A DNA stretch of 6,272 nucleotides, from contig PMGP01000169.1 in the NCBI GenBank assembly GCA_003156235.1, positions 475 through 6,746 of the forward strand, written 5' to 3'. The notes under the pieces were generated by a model. It saw only the letters and a program-made list of their open reading frames with translations. It did no database searches and had not been told where the DNA came from. This stretch comes from Acidobacteriaceae bacterium. Lineage in GTDB: Bacteria; Acidobacteriota; Terriglobia; Terriglobales; Acidobacteriaceae. This document shows positions 1 to 4,584 of this stretch, in pieces; position 1 is the stretch's first letter, and the number at the start of each line of letters is the position of its first letter. A program made the position numbers and the translations under genes.

Positions 1-181
1 CGTGGGTGTTGCGCTCGCCGGCCGCGACCAGGCGCGCCACCGTTCCCCGCGCTACGCCACGCGACGACTGAACCAGCATCTGCAAATCAAAACGGTCGGC
101 AAAGCGCCATTGAATCTGGCGCACCGCGTCCCCAGGAAGTGTAAGCATGATTTTTGAATCGGATACCGCAACCGAACCCAT
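1..181 (-). CDS. N-terminal fragment of a possible acyl-CoA dehydrogenase-family protein
   Basis: The leftward frame is open from 181 to the window edge, giving 60 N-terminal residues; the rest lies outside. I chose the ATG at 181 because GAGGA (192-188) lies 6 bases upstream of it; a second in-frame ATG at 148 has no such site. Visible landmarks are RFADRFDLQMLVQ followed by a run of the type SSRGVARGTVARLVAAGE and ending NTH. From memory this resembles the start of acyl-CoA dehydrogenase-like proteins of Acidobacteria, FAD enzymes that oxidise acyl-CoA thioesters and pass electrons to ETF. No catalytic residue is visible, so the family call is tentative while the gene itself is well supported. 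It diverges from the cytochrome genes across 263 bp that carry two CRP-like sites. A role in electron supply to the same respiratory chain would fit but is speculation. Confidence 0.5.
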   Translation of the reverse strand, partial: MGSVAVSDSKIMLTLPGDAVRQIQWRFADRFDLQMLVQSSRGVARGTVARLVAAGERNTH

Positions 182-187
182 ATTATT

Positions 188-192
188 TCCTC
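188..192 (-). promoter_or_regulatory. Ribosome binding site deciding the ATG at 181
   Basis: Read on the minus strand this is GAGGA, followed by the 6-base spacer AATAAT and then ATG. It favours the start at 181 over the internal ATG at 148, which has no purine-rich site before it. Confidence 0.6.
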
Positions 193-205
193 AATCAAAT
201 GCTCT

Positions 206-211
206 ATTGTG
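206..211 (-). promoter_or_regulatory. Possible -10 box of the leftward gene
   Basis: The minus strand reads CACAAT, four of six matches to TATAAT. It would give a start near 199 and an 18-nt leader that contains the GAGGA site. The CRP-like palindrome at 234-249 is then centred at about -42.5, close to the class II activator position. No -35 box is needed in that arrangement. This is a prediction from spacing only. Confidence 0.3.
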
Positions 212-224
212 CCTGATCAGACAC
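209..224. promoter_or_regulatory. Imperfect palindrome, possible operator of the leftward gene
   Basis: GTG-c-CTGATCAG-a-CAC has a perfect 8-bp palindromic core (213-220) and matching outer GTG/CAC arms, with one mismatched pair. It touches the predicted -10 box of the leftward gene, a usual place for a repressor site. No regulator is encoded in the window, so the binder is unknown. Confidence 0.3.
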
Positions 225-233
225 GTTGCGGCA

Positions 234-249
234 AGTGACCTGTATCACT
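234..249. promoter_or_regulatory. CRP/FNR-family-like site, facing the leftward gene
   Basis: AGTGA-N6-TCACT is a perfect palindrome in its 5-bp arms and matches eight of the ten CRP consensus positions TGTGA-N6-TCACA. It shares GTGAC-N5-TCACT exactly with the sites at 355-370 and 4569-4584. Its position suits activation of the gene starting at 181. The regulator could equally be another CRP/FNR-family member. Confidence 0.5.
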
Positions 250-334
250 CCGGCGCGTCGGCAGCTGGGGTCGTTGAGTACCGCGCAAGTTACGAATCCT
301 TTGTGGAGAAAAAGCGGATGAATCACCTTGATTG

Positions 335-351
335 CGGAAGCGCGTCTTCCG
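335..351. repeat. Inverted repeat CGGAAG / CTTCCG
   Basis: Perfect 6-bp arms (335-340 and 346-351) flank a 5-base spacer, directly upstream of the CRP-like site at 355. It may be part of a compound operator or only a chance hairpin. Confidence 0.3.
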
Positions 352-354
352 ATG

Positions 355-370
355 TGTGACCGGCGTCACT
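355..370. promoter_or_regulatory. CRP/FNR-family-like site upstream of the mono-haem cytochrome gene
   Basis: TGTGA-N6-TCACT matches nine of ten positions of the CRP consensus. Its centre, 362.5, lies 41.5 bp upstream of a start predicted at 404 from the TATGAC box, the standard class II activator position. It therefore probably drives 445-765 and possibly the downstream cytochrome genes. The exact regulator (CRP, or a redox- or NO-sensing relative) cannot be told from the site alone. Confidence 0.6.
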
Positions 371-391
371 TCCGACCGTGCAACAAAGCTA

Positions 392-397
392 TATGAC
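392..397 (+). promoter_or_regulatory. Possible -10 box of the cytochrome cluster
   Basis: TATGAC has four of six matches to TATAAT; the overlapping TATATG (390-395) is an equal alternative. No good -35 box is present, as expected if an activator at 355-370 contacts polymerase. The predicted start near 404 gives a leader of about 41 nt. Confidence 0.4.
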
Positions 398-444
398 AGG
401 TACTTGACCGGGAAACCACAAAATACCGGCCAAGGAGCATTGCT

Positions 445-765
445 ATGACTCAAGGAATCAAAGCGGCTGCCGTGATCCTGATGGCCGCGTTCATTGCTGC
501 GCCTGCCTTTGCGCAGACATCTGGCGCCGACACCTACAAGAAATGCGTTATGTGCCACGGCGCTGACGGGCTGGCCACTTCGACCATGGCCAAGAACATG
601 AAGGTTCTGTCTTTTAAGGACCCTGCCATGCTTAAGGCTACCGATGCCCAGTTCATTGCCTCGACCACCAACGGCAAGGGCACAAAAATGCCCGCCTACA
701 AAGACAAGCTGACCAGTGCGCAAATCAAGGATGTTGTTGCGTACATCCGCACGCTGCAGAAATAG
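445..765 (+). CDS. Periplasmic mono-haem c-type cytochrome (class I, c553/c6-like)
   Basis: This is a 106-residue soluble electron carrier. Residues 1-23 form a Sec signal peptide (KAAAVILMAAFIAAPAFA), with likely cleavage before Q24, leaving about 83 residues in the periplasm. The single haem site is CVMCH (C34, C37, H38) followed by GADG, and the probable sixth ligand is M82 in KMPAY, as in class I cytochromes. The C-terminal helix VVAYIRTL is also typical of that fold. AAGGAG (432-437) sits 7 bases before the ATG. It is first in a cluster with the multihaem and b-type cytochrome genes, so it may accept electrons from that membrane module. A CRP-like site lies at 355-370. The specific redox partner is unknown. 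Confidence 0.93.
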   Translation: MTQGIKAAAVILMAAFIAAPAFAQTSGADTYKKCVMCHGADGLATSTMAKNMKVLSFKDPAMLKATDAQFIASTTNGKGTKMPAYKDKLTSAQIKDVVAYIRTLQK

Positions 766-806
766 CAGCGTACGAGGTCAAGCTCTAGCCGCAAGGCGTA
801 CACCAG

Positions 807-833
807 GGGAGACGGCCTCACTCCGTTTCTCCC
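807..833 (+). other. Stem-loop between the mono-haem and 11-haem cytochrome genes
   Basis: GGGAGA (807-812) pairs with TCTCCC (828-833), and CGG (813-815) with CCG (823-825), leaving a two-base bulge. There is no following T-run, so it is not a standard intrinsic terminator. It could partly separate expression of the two genes or protect the upstream mRNA end. Confidence 0.35.
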
Positions 834-859
834 GCGCCTGCGCCGGAGGCTAGTCTGCA

Positions 860-883
860 AGCGTAAGGGCTGATAGCGTAAGG
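860..883 (+). repeat. Short direct repeat AGCGTAAGG in the leader of the 11-haem gene
   Basis: AGCGTAAGG occurs at 860-868 and again at 875-883, 15 bp apart and just upstream of the ribosome binding region. Two copies at this spacing could be a regulator site or chance. Confidence 0.25.
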
Positions 884-899
884 ATCGATCGGAGCCGAG

Positions 900-2087
900 A
901 TGAAGACTGCTTCCTCCATTGCGTTCGCCCTGGGGGCGCTTCTGGTTTTTGCGATGCCGCGCGTCGCGCAGGCGGAAACGGATTGCCTCTCCTGCCACGG
1001 GGACAAGAGCCTGCAGGACGCCTCAGGGCACAGTGTCGGCGTGGATGCCGGGACTTTTGGCGCCAGCCTGCATGGCAGCATGAAATGTGGCGATTGCCAC
1101 ACTACCATCAAAGATTATCCCCATCCGGATCAGGTGACGCCGGTCAAGTGCGAGAGCTGCCACACCGGCGAAGCGGAGAGGCTGGTAGGAAGCGTGCATG
1201 CCAACCGGGCAGAGCATTCCTGCACCAGTTGCCATGGAGACGCTCACGCCATCTTTCCCAAGGGTGATCCCCGCTCGGCGGTCTACCCGCTCAACATTCC
1301 GCACACCTGCGGCGCCTGCCACGGCAACGATGCGCTGGCTAAAAAGCATGGCCTGCCCAACGTCTACCCGATGTATATCGATTCCATCCACGGGTTTGCG
1401 CTCAGCAAAGAGGGGCTGCTGGTGGCGGCCAACTGCCAAAGCTGCCACGGATCGCATCACATCCTGAGCCACACCGATCCGCAGAGTCCCACCTACAAGA
1501 CGAATATTCCCAAGACCTGCGGAACCTGCCACGCGGGGATTGCCGCCAACTATGCGGGCGGCGTGCATGGCAAGGCGGTCGCGGCCGGCGATCTTCATGC
1601 GCCGGTCTGCTCGGACTGCCACACGGCGCACGCGATTCTGCAGCCGACCGAAGCGACCTTCCGCATGCAGTCCACGCCCATCTGCGGTTCGTGCCACAAG
1701 GACAAGCTGTCCACTTATCGGGACACGTTCCATTCTCAGTTGGGCTCGCTGGGCGGCTACGTGGAGACAGCGCGCTGCTGGGACTGCCACGGAGCGCACG
1801 ATGTCTTGCCTGCCTCCGACCCCCGCTCCCCCATTGCTCCGGCCAACCTGGTGGCCACCTGCGGCAAGTGCCATGCGGGCGCCAACGCCAGTTTCGTGCA
1901 GTATCAGCCTCACGCCAATGCGCACAATCGCAAGCTGAATCCGGCCCTCTACTTTATCCGCTTGTTCATGAACCTGCTGCTGGCCGGCGTACTGACGTTT
2001 TTCATGATTCACACCATATTGTGGCTGATCCGCTCGCGATACCAGCAGATCAAAACACGGCCGGCAAAGGGAGGCAAGAATGGCTGA
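900..2087 (+). CDS. 11-haem c-type cytochrome with C-terminal membrane anchor
   Basis: The 395-residue protein has a signal peptide (cleavage likely after A25, RVAQA/ETD). Eleven CXXCH motifs start at C29, C63, C84, C108, C137, C179, C207, C237, C262, C293 and C321. The last eight fall into four repeats of the form CxxCHG-x-H-x-(I/V)-(F/L) then TCxxCH about 16-20 residues later; the third repeat is divergent. Residues about 350-376 (LFMNLLLAGVLTFFMIHTI) form one membrane helix before a basic tail. It should act as a periplasmic electron wire tethered to the membrane and docked to the cytochrome b encoded immediately downstream, which overlaps it by 8 bp. CGGAG (890-894) is 5 bases before the ATG. 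It is similar along its length, including the membrane helix, to the first 405 or so residues of the gene at 4619. The paired-CXXCH/cytochrome c3-type family is the likely domain family. The terminal acceptor is unknown. Confidence 0.92.
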   Translation: MKTASSIAFALGALLVFAMPRVAQAETDCLSCHGDKSLQDASGHSVGVDAGTFGASLHGSMKCGDCHTTIKDYPHPDQVTPVKCESCHTGEAERLVGSVHANRAEHSCTSCHGDAHAIFPKGDPRSAVYPLNIPHTCGACHGNDALAKKHGLPNVYPMYIDSIHGFALSKEGLLVAANCQSCHGSHHILSHTDPQSPTYKTNIPKTCGTCHAGIAANYAGGVHGKAVAAGDLHAPVCSDCHTAHAILQPTEATFRMQSTPICGSCHKDKLSTYRDTFHSQLGSLGGYVETARCWDCHGAHDVLPASDPRSPIAPANLVATCGKCHAGANASFVQYQPHANAHNRKLNPALYFIRLFMNLLLAGVLTFFMIHTILWLIRSRYQQIKTRPAKGGKNG

Positions 2088-2940
2088 TCTCAAACAAGAT
2101 ACAAGCAGAGCGCCGAGCCACGCTGGTGAGCGGTTCTTCATGCGCTTCACGCGCGCGCAGAGATACATGCATGCCGTCCTGTTCTCCACCTTTCTGGGAC
2201 TGGCGGCCACCGGGCTGCCTATGCGCTTCAGCGAGAGCTTCTGGGCGAGGAGATTTGCCAGCGGCATAGGCGGATTCGGGACCATCATCTTCTTTCATAA
2301 GTTTTTCGCGTTGGTCCTGACCGTGGCCTTTCTCATCCACGTGAAAGAAGTCTTCACCCGCGGGCTGATCCATCGTGAAAAAGGAATCTTCTGGGGAAAC
2401 ACCTCCATGGTGGCTAACTGGAAGGATGTGAAGGACCTCTTCGGTCACATGCGCTGGTTTTTGGGACTGGGGCCCAAGCCGCAGTTTGAGCGCTACGCTT
2501 ACTGGGAGAAGTTCGATTACTGGGCGGTCTTCTGGGGCATGATCGTCATCGGCTTTTCCGGATATGCCATGTGGTTCGCCCCTTTCTTCGCCCATTTCCT
2601 GCCCGGCTGGGCGTTGAACGCCGTGCTGGTGATTCACAGCGAGGAAGGGCTGCTGGCCATTCTCTTCATCTTCTCCATCCACTTCGTCAACACCCATCTG
2701 CGCCCCGACAGCTTCCCCATGGACATGGTGATTTTTACCGGCGTGGAGAGCGAGGAAGAGTTCAAGACCAAGCGACCGGAAGAGTATCAGAGGGTTGCGG
2801 CCGAGGGAAAGCTGGAGTCCAGACTCGCAGTCAAGCCGCCGGTTTGGCTGCTCAATTTCTCAAAAGTAGTGGGATTCACGGCCATTTTCATCGGCCTGCT
2901 GCTTTTGGTGCTGACCCTGAGCGCCTATTTCGGATCCTGA
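2080..2940 (+). CDS. Di-haem cytochrome b-type membrane subunit (HydC/FdnI/CbcL-C-terminus-like)
   Basis: This 286-residue integral membrane protein has about five hydrophobic segments (near 30-47, 71-90, 147-169, 187-205 and 262-283). Histidines suitable as haem b ligands lie in or next to them: H31 (QRYMH), H73 (FFHKFF), H87 (FLIHVKE), H186 (VIHSEEG) and H201 (SIHFVNTH). This is the pattern of the cytochrome b561/formate dehydrogenase gamma group, which exchanges electrons with quinones. There is no signal peptide; the N-terminus is probably cytoplasmic. AAGGGAGG (2067-2074) lies inside the end of the preceding gene, 5 bases before this ATG, so the two are translationally coupled and probably form one quinol:multihaem c complex. 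Segments such as MRWFLGLG-xxPxF and EKFDYWAVFWG match the corresponding part of the fused gene at 4619 (MRYYLGLG, EKAEYWALVWG). Confidence 0.88.
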   Translation: MADLKQDTSRAPSHAGERFFMRFTRAQRYMHAVLFSTFLGLAATGLPMRFSESFWARRFASGIGGFGTIIFFHKFFALVLTVAFLIHVKEVFTRGLIHREKGIFWGNTSMVANWKDVKDLFGHMRWFLGLGPKPQFERYAYWEKFDYWAVFWGMIVIGFSGYAMWFAPFFAHFLPGWALNAVLVIHSEEGLLAILFIFSIHFVNTHLRPDSFPMDMVIFTGVESEEEFKTKRPEEYQRVAAEGKLESRLAVKPPVWLLNFSKVVGFTAIFIGLLLLVLTLSAYFGS

Positions 2941-2948
2941 GCAGTTCG

Positions 2949-2967
2949 CCACTCCCGTAGGGAGTGG
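2949..2967 (+). repeat. Perfect stem-loop CCACTCCC-gta-GGGAGTGG just after the cytochrome b gene
   Basis: Arms of 8 bp (2949-2956 and 2960-2967) with a 3-base loop begin 8 bases after the stop codon. A terminator or mRNA-end role is plausible, although no T-run follows. Its core CCCGTAGGG recurs at 3032-3040, which points to a dispersed palindromic repeat. Confidence 0.55.
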
Positions 2968-2977
2968 ACGATAATAG

Positions 2978-3006
2978 CCCAGCATGAAGCGAAGCGGAAT
3001 GCTGGG
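2978..3006 (+). repeat. Perfect inverted repeat CCCAGCAT / ATGCTGGG
   Basis: Arms of 8 bp (2978-2985 and 2999-3006) enclose a 13-base loop containing AAGCGAAGCG. It lies between the two CCCGTAGGG hairpins and probably belongs to the same composite repeat. Confidence 0.5.
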
Positions 3007-3025
3007 AATGTAGGCCAACGAGGAA

Positions 3026-3046
3026 TCGCGTCCCGTAGGGCCGCGA
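3026..3046 (+). repeat. Stem-loop with CCCGTAGGG core
   Basis: TCGCG-t-CCC-gta-GGG-c-CGCGA has outer 5-bp and inner 3-bp arms with one mismatched pair. It shares the nine-base core with the hairpin at 2949-2967 and is followed by CGAAA. Confidence 0.45.
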
Positions 3047-3179
3047 CGAAACTTTCCCTCCGCACTAAACCACCTTCATGCGATTGCCCTGAGGCTGACG
3101 CCAATACCCTTCGCTGTAACATCGCGCAGGATGGGGCAGACTCTCGAACTGCCGGTTATATCGACGACTGATTATTCCC

Positions 3180-3208
3180 TTGACTATATATGTAATTAAC
3201 TACATAAT
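3180..3208 (+). promoter_or_regulatory. Promoter of the toxin-antitoxin pair; predicts a leaderless toxin mRNA
   Basis: The -35 box is TTGACT (3180-3185), with 17 bp to the -10 box CATAAT (3203-3208); each matches five of six consensus bases. The normal distance from -10 to the start of transcription places +1 at about 3215, the A of the toxin ATG. There is no purine-rich ribosome site before that ATG, which agrees with leaderless translation. Confidence 0.65.
3189..3206. promoter_or_regulatory. Operator-like palindrome TATGTA-N6-TACATA
   Basis: The 6-bp arms are perfect and the spacer ATTAAC contains palindromic TTAA, so only one pair of the 18 bp mismatches. It lies between and over the -35 and -10 boxes. 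That is where antitoxin repressors with a helix-turn-helix usually bind to shut off their own operon, so the protein encoded at 3568-3882 is the likely binder. Confidence 0.6.
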
Positions 3209-3214
3209 TAGTAC

Positions 3215-3565
3215 ATGAACTGGGAAGTCGAGTTCACGAACGAATTCGGTGACTGGTGGGACGGGCTGACGGTCGAAGAACAGGACAGCATCGATTCCGC
3301 CGTGTTCATGCTAGAGGATGCGGGTCCGGCGCTTACCAGACCCTATGCCGACACGGTTCATAGCTCGAATTTTCCCAATATGCGCGAACTGCGAATCCAG
3401 TATGAAGGCCGTCCTTATCGCATCTTGTATGCCTTCAATCCGCGCCGTACGGGGATTCTGTTGCTTGGCGGTGACAAGACAGGCAATCAACGCTGGTATC
3501 AGGAATTTGTGCCGAAAGCGGATGCAATCTACGCGCAGCACCTGCGTGAAATTGGTGAGGAGTAG
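3215..3565 (+). CDS. higB: HigB-like toxin, RelE/ParE superfamily (phage Gp49-like)
   Basis: This 116-residue protein is probably the toxin of a type II toxin-antitoxin pair. Members of this superfamily are mostly ribosome-dependent mRNA endonucleases that stop translation. Supporting segments are the N-terminus WEVEFTNEFGDWWDGL (residues 3-18) and MRELRIQYEGRPYRILYAF (56-74), the core strand-and-basic-residue region with candidate active-site Arg and Tyr residues. ILLLGGDKTG (81-90), near the end of the fold, is also present. Length is normal and there is no disruption. The ATG at 3215 fits the family N-terminus and coincides with the predicted transcription start. The antitoxin gene follows after 2 bp, in the toxin-first order typical of higBA. 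Target specificity cannot be read from the sequence. Confidence 0.85.
   Translation: MNWEVEFTNEFGDWWDGLTVEEQDSIDSAVFMLEDAGPALTRPYADTVHSSNFPNMRELRIQYEGRPYRILYAFNPRRTGILLLGGDKTGNQRWYQEFVPKADAIYAQHLREIGEE
3557..3562 (+). promoter_or_regulatory. Ribosome binding site of the antitoxin, inside the toxin gene
   Basis: GAGGAG, 5 bases before the antitoxin ATG, encodes the last two residues of the toxin. The antitoxin thus has a strong site while the toxin has none, which would help keep antitoxin in excess. Confidence 0.7.
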
Positions 3566-3567
3566 AG

Positions 3568-3882
3568 ATGGCGAGAAATTTTGAAGAGTTGCGGGCGAAG
3601 ATGTCTCCGGAACGCCGGGCGCGGAATATTGCTCGAGCCAAAGAGGAGCTTGCCAAGATGCCGCTGCATCAGCTTCGCAACGCCCGCGAAATGACGCAGA
3701 CCCGCCTGGCAGAGGTGCTGGAGATGGACCAGGGCAACATTTCCAAACTGGAAAAGCGCACCGACATGTACCTCAGCACCCTGCGCAGCTACATCGAAGC
3801 GATGGGCGGGGCACTGGAGATTCGCGCCGTATTCCCTGACGGAGTTGTGAAGATCGACCTGCTGAACCAACTGTCGGCTTGA
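3568..3882 (+). CDS. higA: HigA-like antitoxin with XRE-type helix-turn-helix
   Basis: This 104-residue protein should neutralise the upstream toxin and repress the shared promoter. A charged helical N-terminus (residues 5-30) may contact the toxin. The helix-turn-helix spans about 33-75: LHQLRNAREMTQTRLAEVLE forms the first helices, and QGNISKLEKR (55-64) is the probable recognition helix. A short beta-type tail follows (GGALEIRAVFPDGVVKID). The pattern is that of XRE/HigA antitoxins fused to a small C-terminal strand region. It starts 2 bp after the toxin stop with GAGGAG 5 bases upstream, so it is co-transcribed. The operator candidate is the palindrome at 3189-3206. No frameshift or truncation is visible, so the pair looks intact. 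Confidence 0.87.
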   Translation: MARNFEELRAKMSPERRARNIARAKEELAKMPLHQLRNAREMTQTRLAEVLEMDQGNISKLEKRTDMYLSTLRSYIEAMGGALEIRAVFPDGVVKIDLLNQLSA

Positions 3883-3893
3883 CCGCCTGCGGT

Positions 3894-3923
3894 GCGGCAG
3901 CCGCCTTCGGCTCCGCTGGTTTT
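3894..3923 (+). terminator. Possible terminator of the toxin-antitoxin operon
   Basis: GCGG (3894-3897) pairs with CCGC (3913-3916) and GCC (3900-3902) with GGC (3909-3911), with a small internal loop. TGGTTTT follows. The T-run is short, so termination may be partial. It begins 12 bases after the antitoxin stop. Confidence 0.4.
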
Positions 3924-3928
3924 GGCGT

Positions 3929-3944
3929 TGTGATTCCATTCACA
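3929..3944. promoter_or_regulatory. Perfect CRP-consensus palindrome TGTGA-N6-TCACA without an obvious target
   Basis: All ten conserved positions match the CRP consensus. It lies in non-coding DNA 47 bp after the antitoxin gene and 675 bp before the next gene. I see no good -10 box at the class II distance on either strand. It may act on a transcript not recognised here, be a relic, or have been brought in with flanking DNA. Confidence 0.5.
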
Positions 3945-3959
3945 GCGAGTTAAAGCGGC

Positions 3960-4004
3960 GGGTGGCGCAGGTCCCAACCCATAAATTCGGGTGCCCCAGG
4001 TCCC
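3960..4004 (+). repeat. Imperfect direct repeat of 16 bp
   Basis: GGGTGGCGCAGGTCCC (3960-3975) and GGGTGCCCCAGGTCCC (3989-4004) agree at 14 of 16 positions, 29 bp apart. The second copy forms the left arm of the hairpin at 3995-4023. Confidence 0.45.
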
Positions 4005-4023
4005 TCGCTTTTGGGGACCTGGG
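3995..4023 (+). repeat. Strong hairpin CCCAGGTCCC / GGGACCTGGG
   Basis: Perfect 10-bp arms (3995-4004 and 4014-4023) enclose a 9-base loop, TCGCTTTTG. No T-run follows, so a dispersed palindromic repeat is more likely than a simple terminator. I recall similar motifs in acidobacterial intergenic DNA but cannot verify it here. Confidence 0.6.
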
Positions 4024-4195
4024 AGGGACAGCCTGAGAACCATTCTTGGTGGGGATGAAATTCATTCGCACACTGTTTTTCGAGAGAGCGAAGTCGAAAG
4101 GTAGTTGCAGATAATTTCCCTCCTCGCGCGCACAATGGAAGCAGTCGCAAATGCGAGGCACATATGATCACCGTCCAATCTTCAATGCGTGCAAT

Positions 4196-4230
4196 CCTGG
4201 TCCCTGGTCCCTTTTCCCTGGTCCCTTTTC
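4196..4230 (+). repeat. Tandem CCTGGTCC units in a pyrimidine-rich tract
   Basis: CCTGGTCC occurs at 4196-4203, 4203-4210 and 4217-4224. The 14-base unit CCTGGTCCCTTTTC is repeated exactly, head to tail, at 4203-4216 and 4217-4230. C/T-rich sequence continues to about 4274, including long C-runs near 4257-4271. Confidence 0.6.
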
Positions 4231-4314
4231 TCCGTATCTTCCCCTAAATTCACCCGACCCCCCACCCCCCCTACCTGTGGAAATCATTTTTCGACGTTTT
4301 TATTTCTTGTAACT

Positions 4315-4323
4315 TGCTATAAA
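4315..4323 (+). promoter_or_regulatory. Possible extended -10 promoter element
   Basis: TGC-TATAAA has the TG of an extended -10 and five of six consensus bases in the hexamer. No -35 box stands at the usual distance. Transcription from here would give a leader of roughly 290 nt before the GTG at 4619, or a separate small RNA. Confidence 0.35.
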
Positions 4324-4386
4324 TCAACAACATGCATTTTTGCCCTGTTGACGAATCAGTAACTGCAAACCCCCGATTTTGCCCCT

Positions 4387-4417
4387 TTTTTAGCCCCAAA
4401 AGACGCTTTTTAGCCCC
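4387..4417 (+). repeat. Direct repeat TTTTTAGCCCC
   Basis: Exact 11-base copies at 4387-4397 and 4407-4417, 20 bp apart, lie in a patch of T-runs mixed with C-runs (about 4277-4445). A partial relative, TTTTGCCCCTTTT, precedes them. Confidence 0.45.
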
Positions 4418-4430
4418 TGAATCGCCTCTT

Positions 4431-4459
4431 TTGACGATTTTTTGCAAGCCCGCAATAGT
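4431..4459 (+). promoter_or_regulatory. Possible sigma70-type promoter upstream of the fused cytochrome gene
   Basis: TTGACG (4431-4436, five of six) is followed after 17 bp by AATAGT (4454-4459, four of six). The start would be near 4466, giving a leader of about 153 nt that contains the CRP-like site at 4569. Bound protein there would then act as a roadblock rather than an activator. Confidence 0.35.
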
Positions 4460-4568
4460 GCCTTGAAAATCCAATCCTTTCCCGACGAAAATGCTTGACT
4501 CGCAAGAGAGAATCTTCGCTGGATAGGTTCTGAAAGGCTCATGGAACGGCTCCGCGGGCGTTTAACCC

Positions 4569-4584
4569 TGTGACTCCAATCACT
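4569..4584. promoter_or_regulatory. CRP/FNR-family-like site just upstream of the fused cytochrome gene
   Basis: TGTGA-N6-TCACT matches nine of ten CRP consensus positions and has the same two half-sites as 355-370. Its centre, 4576.5, lies 42.5 bp before the GTG at 4619. At the class II distance transcription would begin at or one base before that GTG. The -10 region there (TCTGCT, 4606-4611) is poor, so the arrangement is uncertain. Confidence 0.5.

Noticed and set aside
147..359. Rightward open frame of 70 codons in the divergent intergenic region
   Set aside because: No ribosome site, overlaps the 5' end of the supported leftward gene and runs over both CRP-like sites; composition is not protein-like.
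1086..1101. CRP-like inverted repeat TGTGG-N6-CCACA
   Set aside because: It arises from codons of a CXXCH motif (C-G-D-C-H) inside a coding region, so it needs no regulatory explanation.
1023..2288. Long leftward frame opposite the 11-haem cytochrome gene
   Set aside because: It is the mirror of a real gene; the repeated CXXCH codons keep the opposite strand free of stops. The same applies to 4745-5917 opposite the fused gene.
2925..3122. Leftward 65-codon frame across the stem-loops after the cytochrome b gene
   Set aside because: Made largely of palindromic repeat sequence, with no ribosome site or recognisable domain.
3789..4171. Three overlapping leftward frames of 73-84 codons
   Set aside because: They read through the antitoxin gene end and the 3960-4023 repeat; different frames over the same repeat indicate chance openness.
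3180..4260. CRISPR array or insertion sequence
   Set aside because: Repeats are too few and unevenly spaced for CRISPR, and no transposase or terminal inverted repeats were found.
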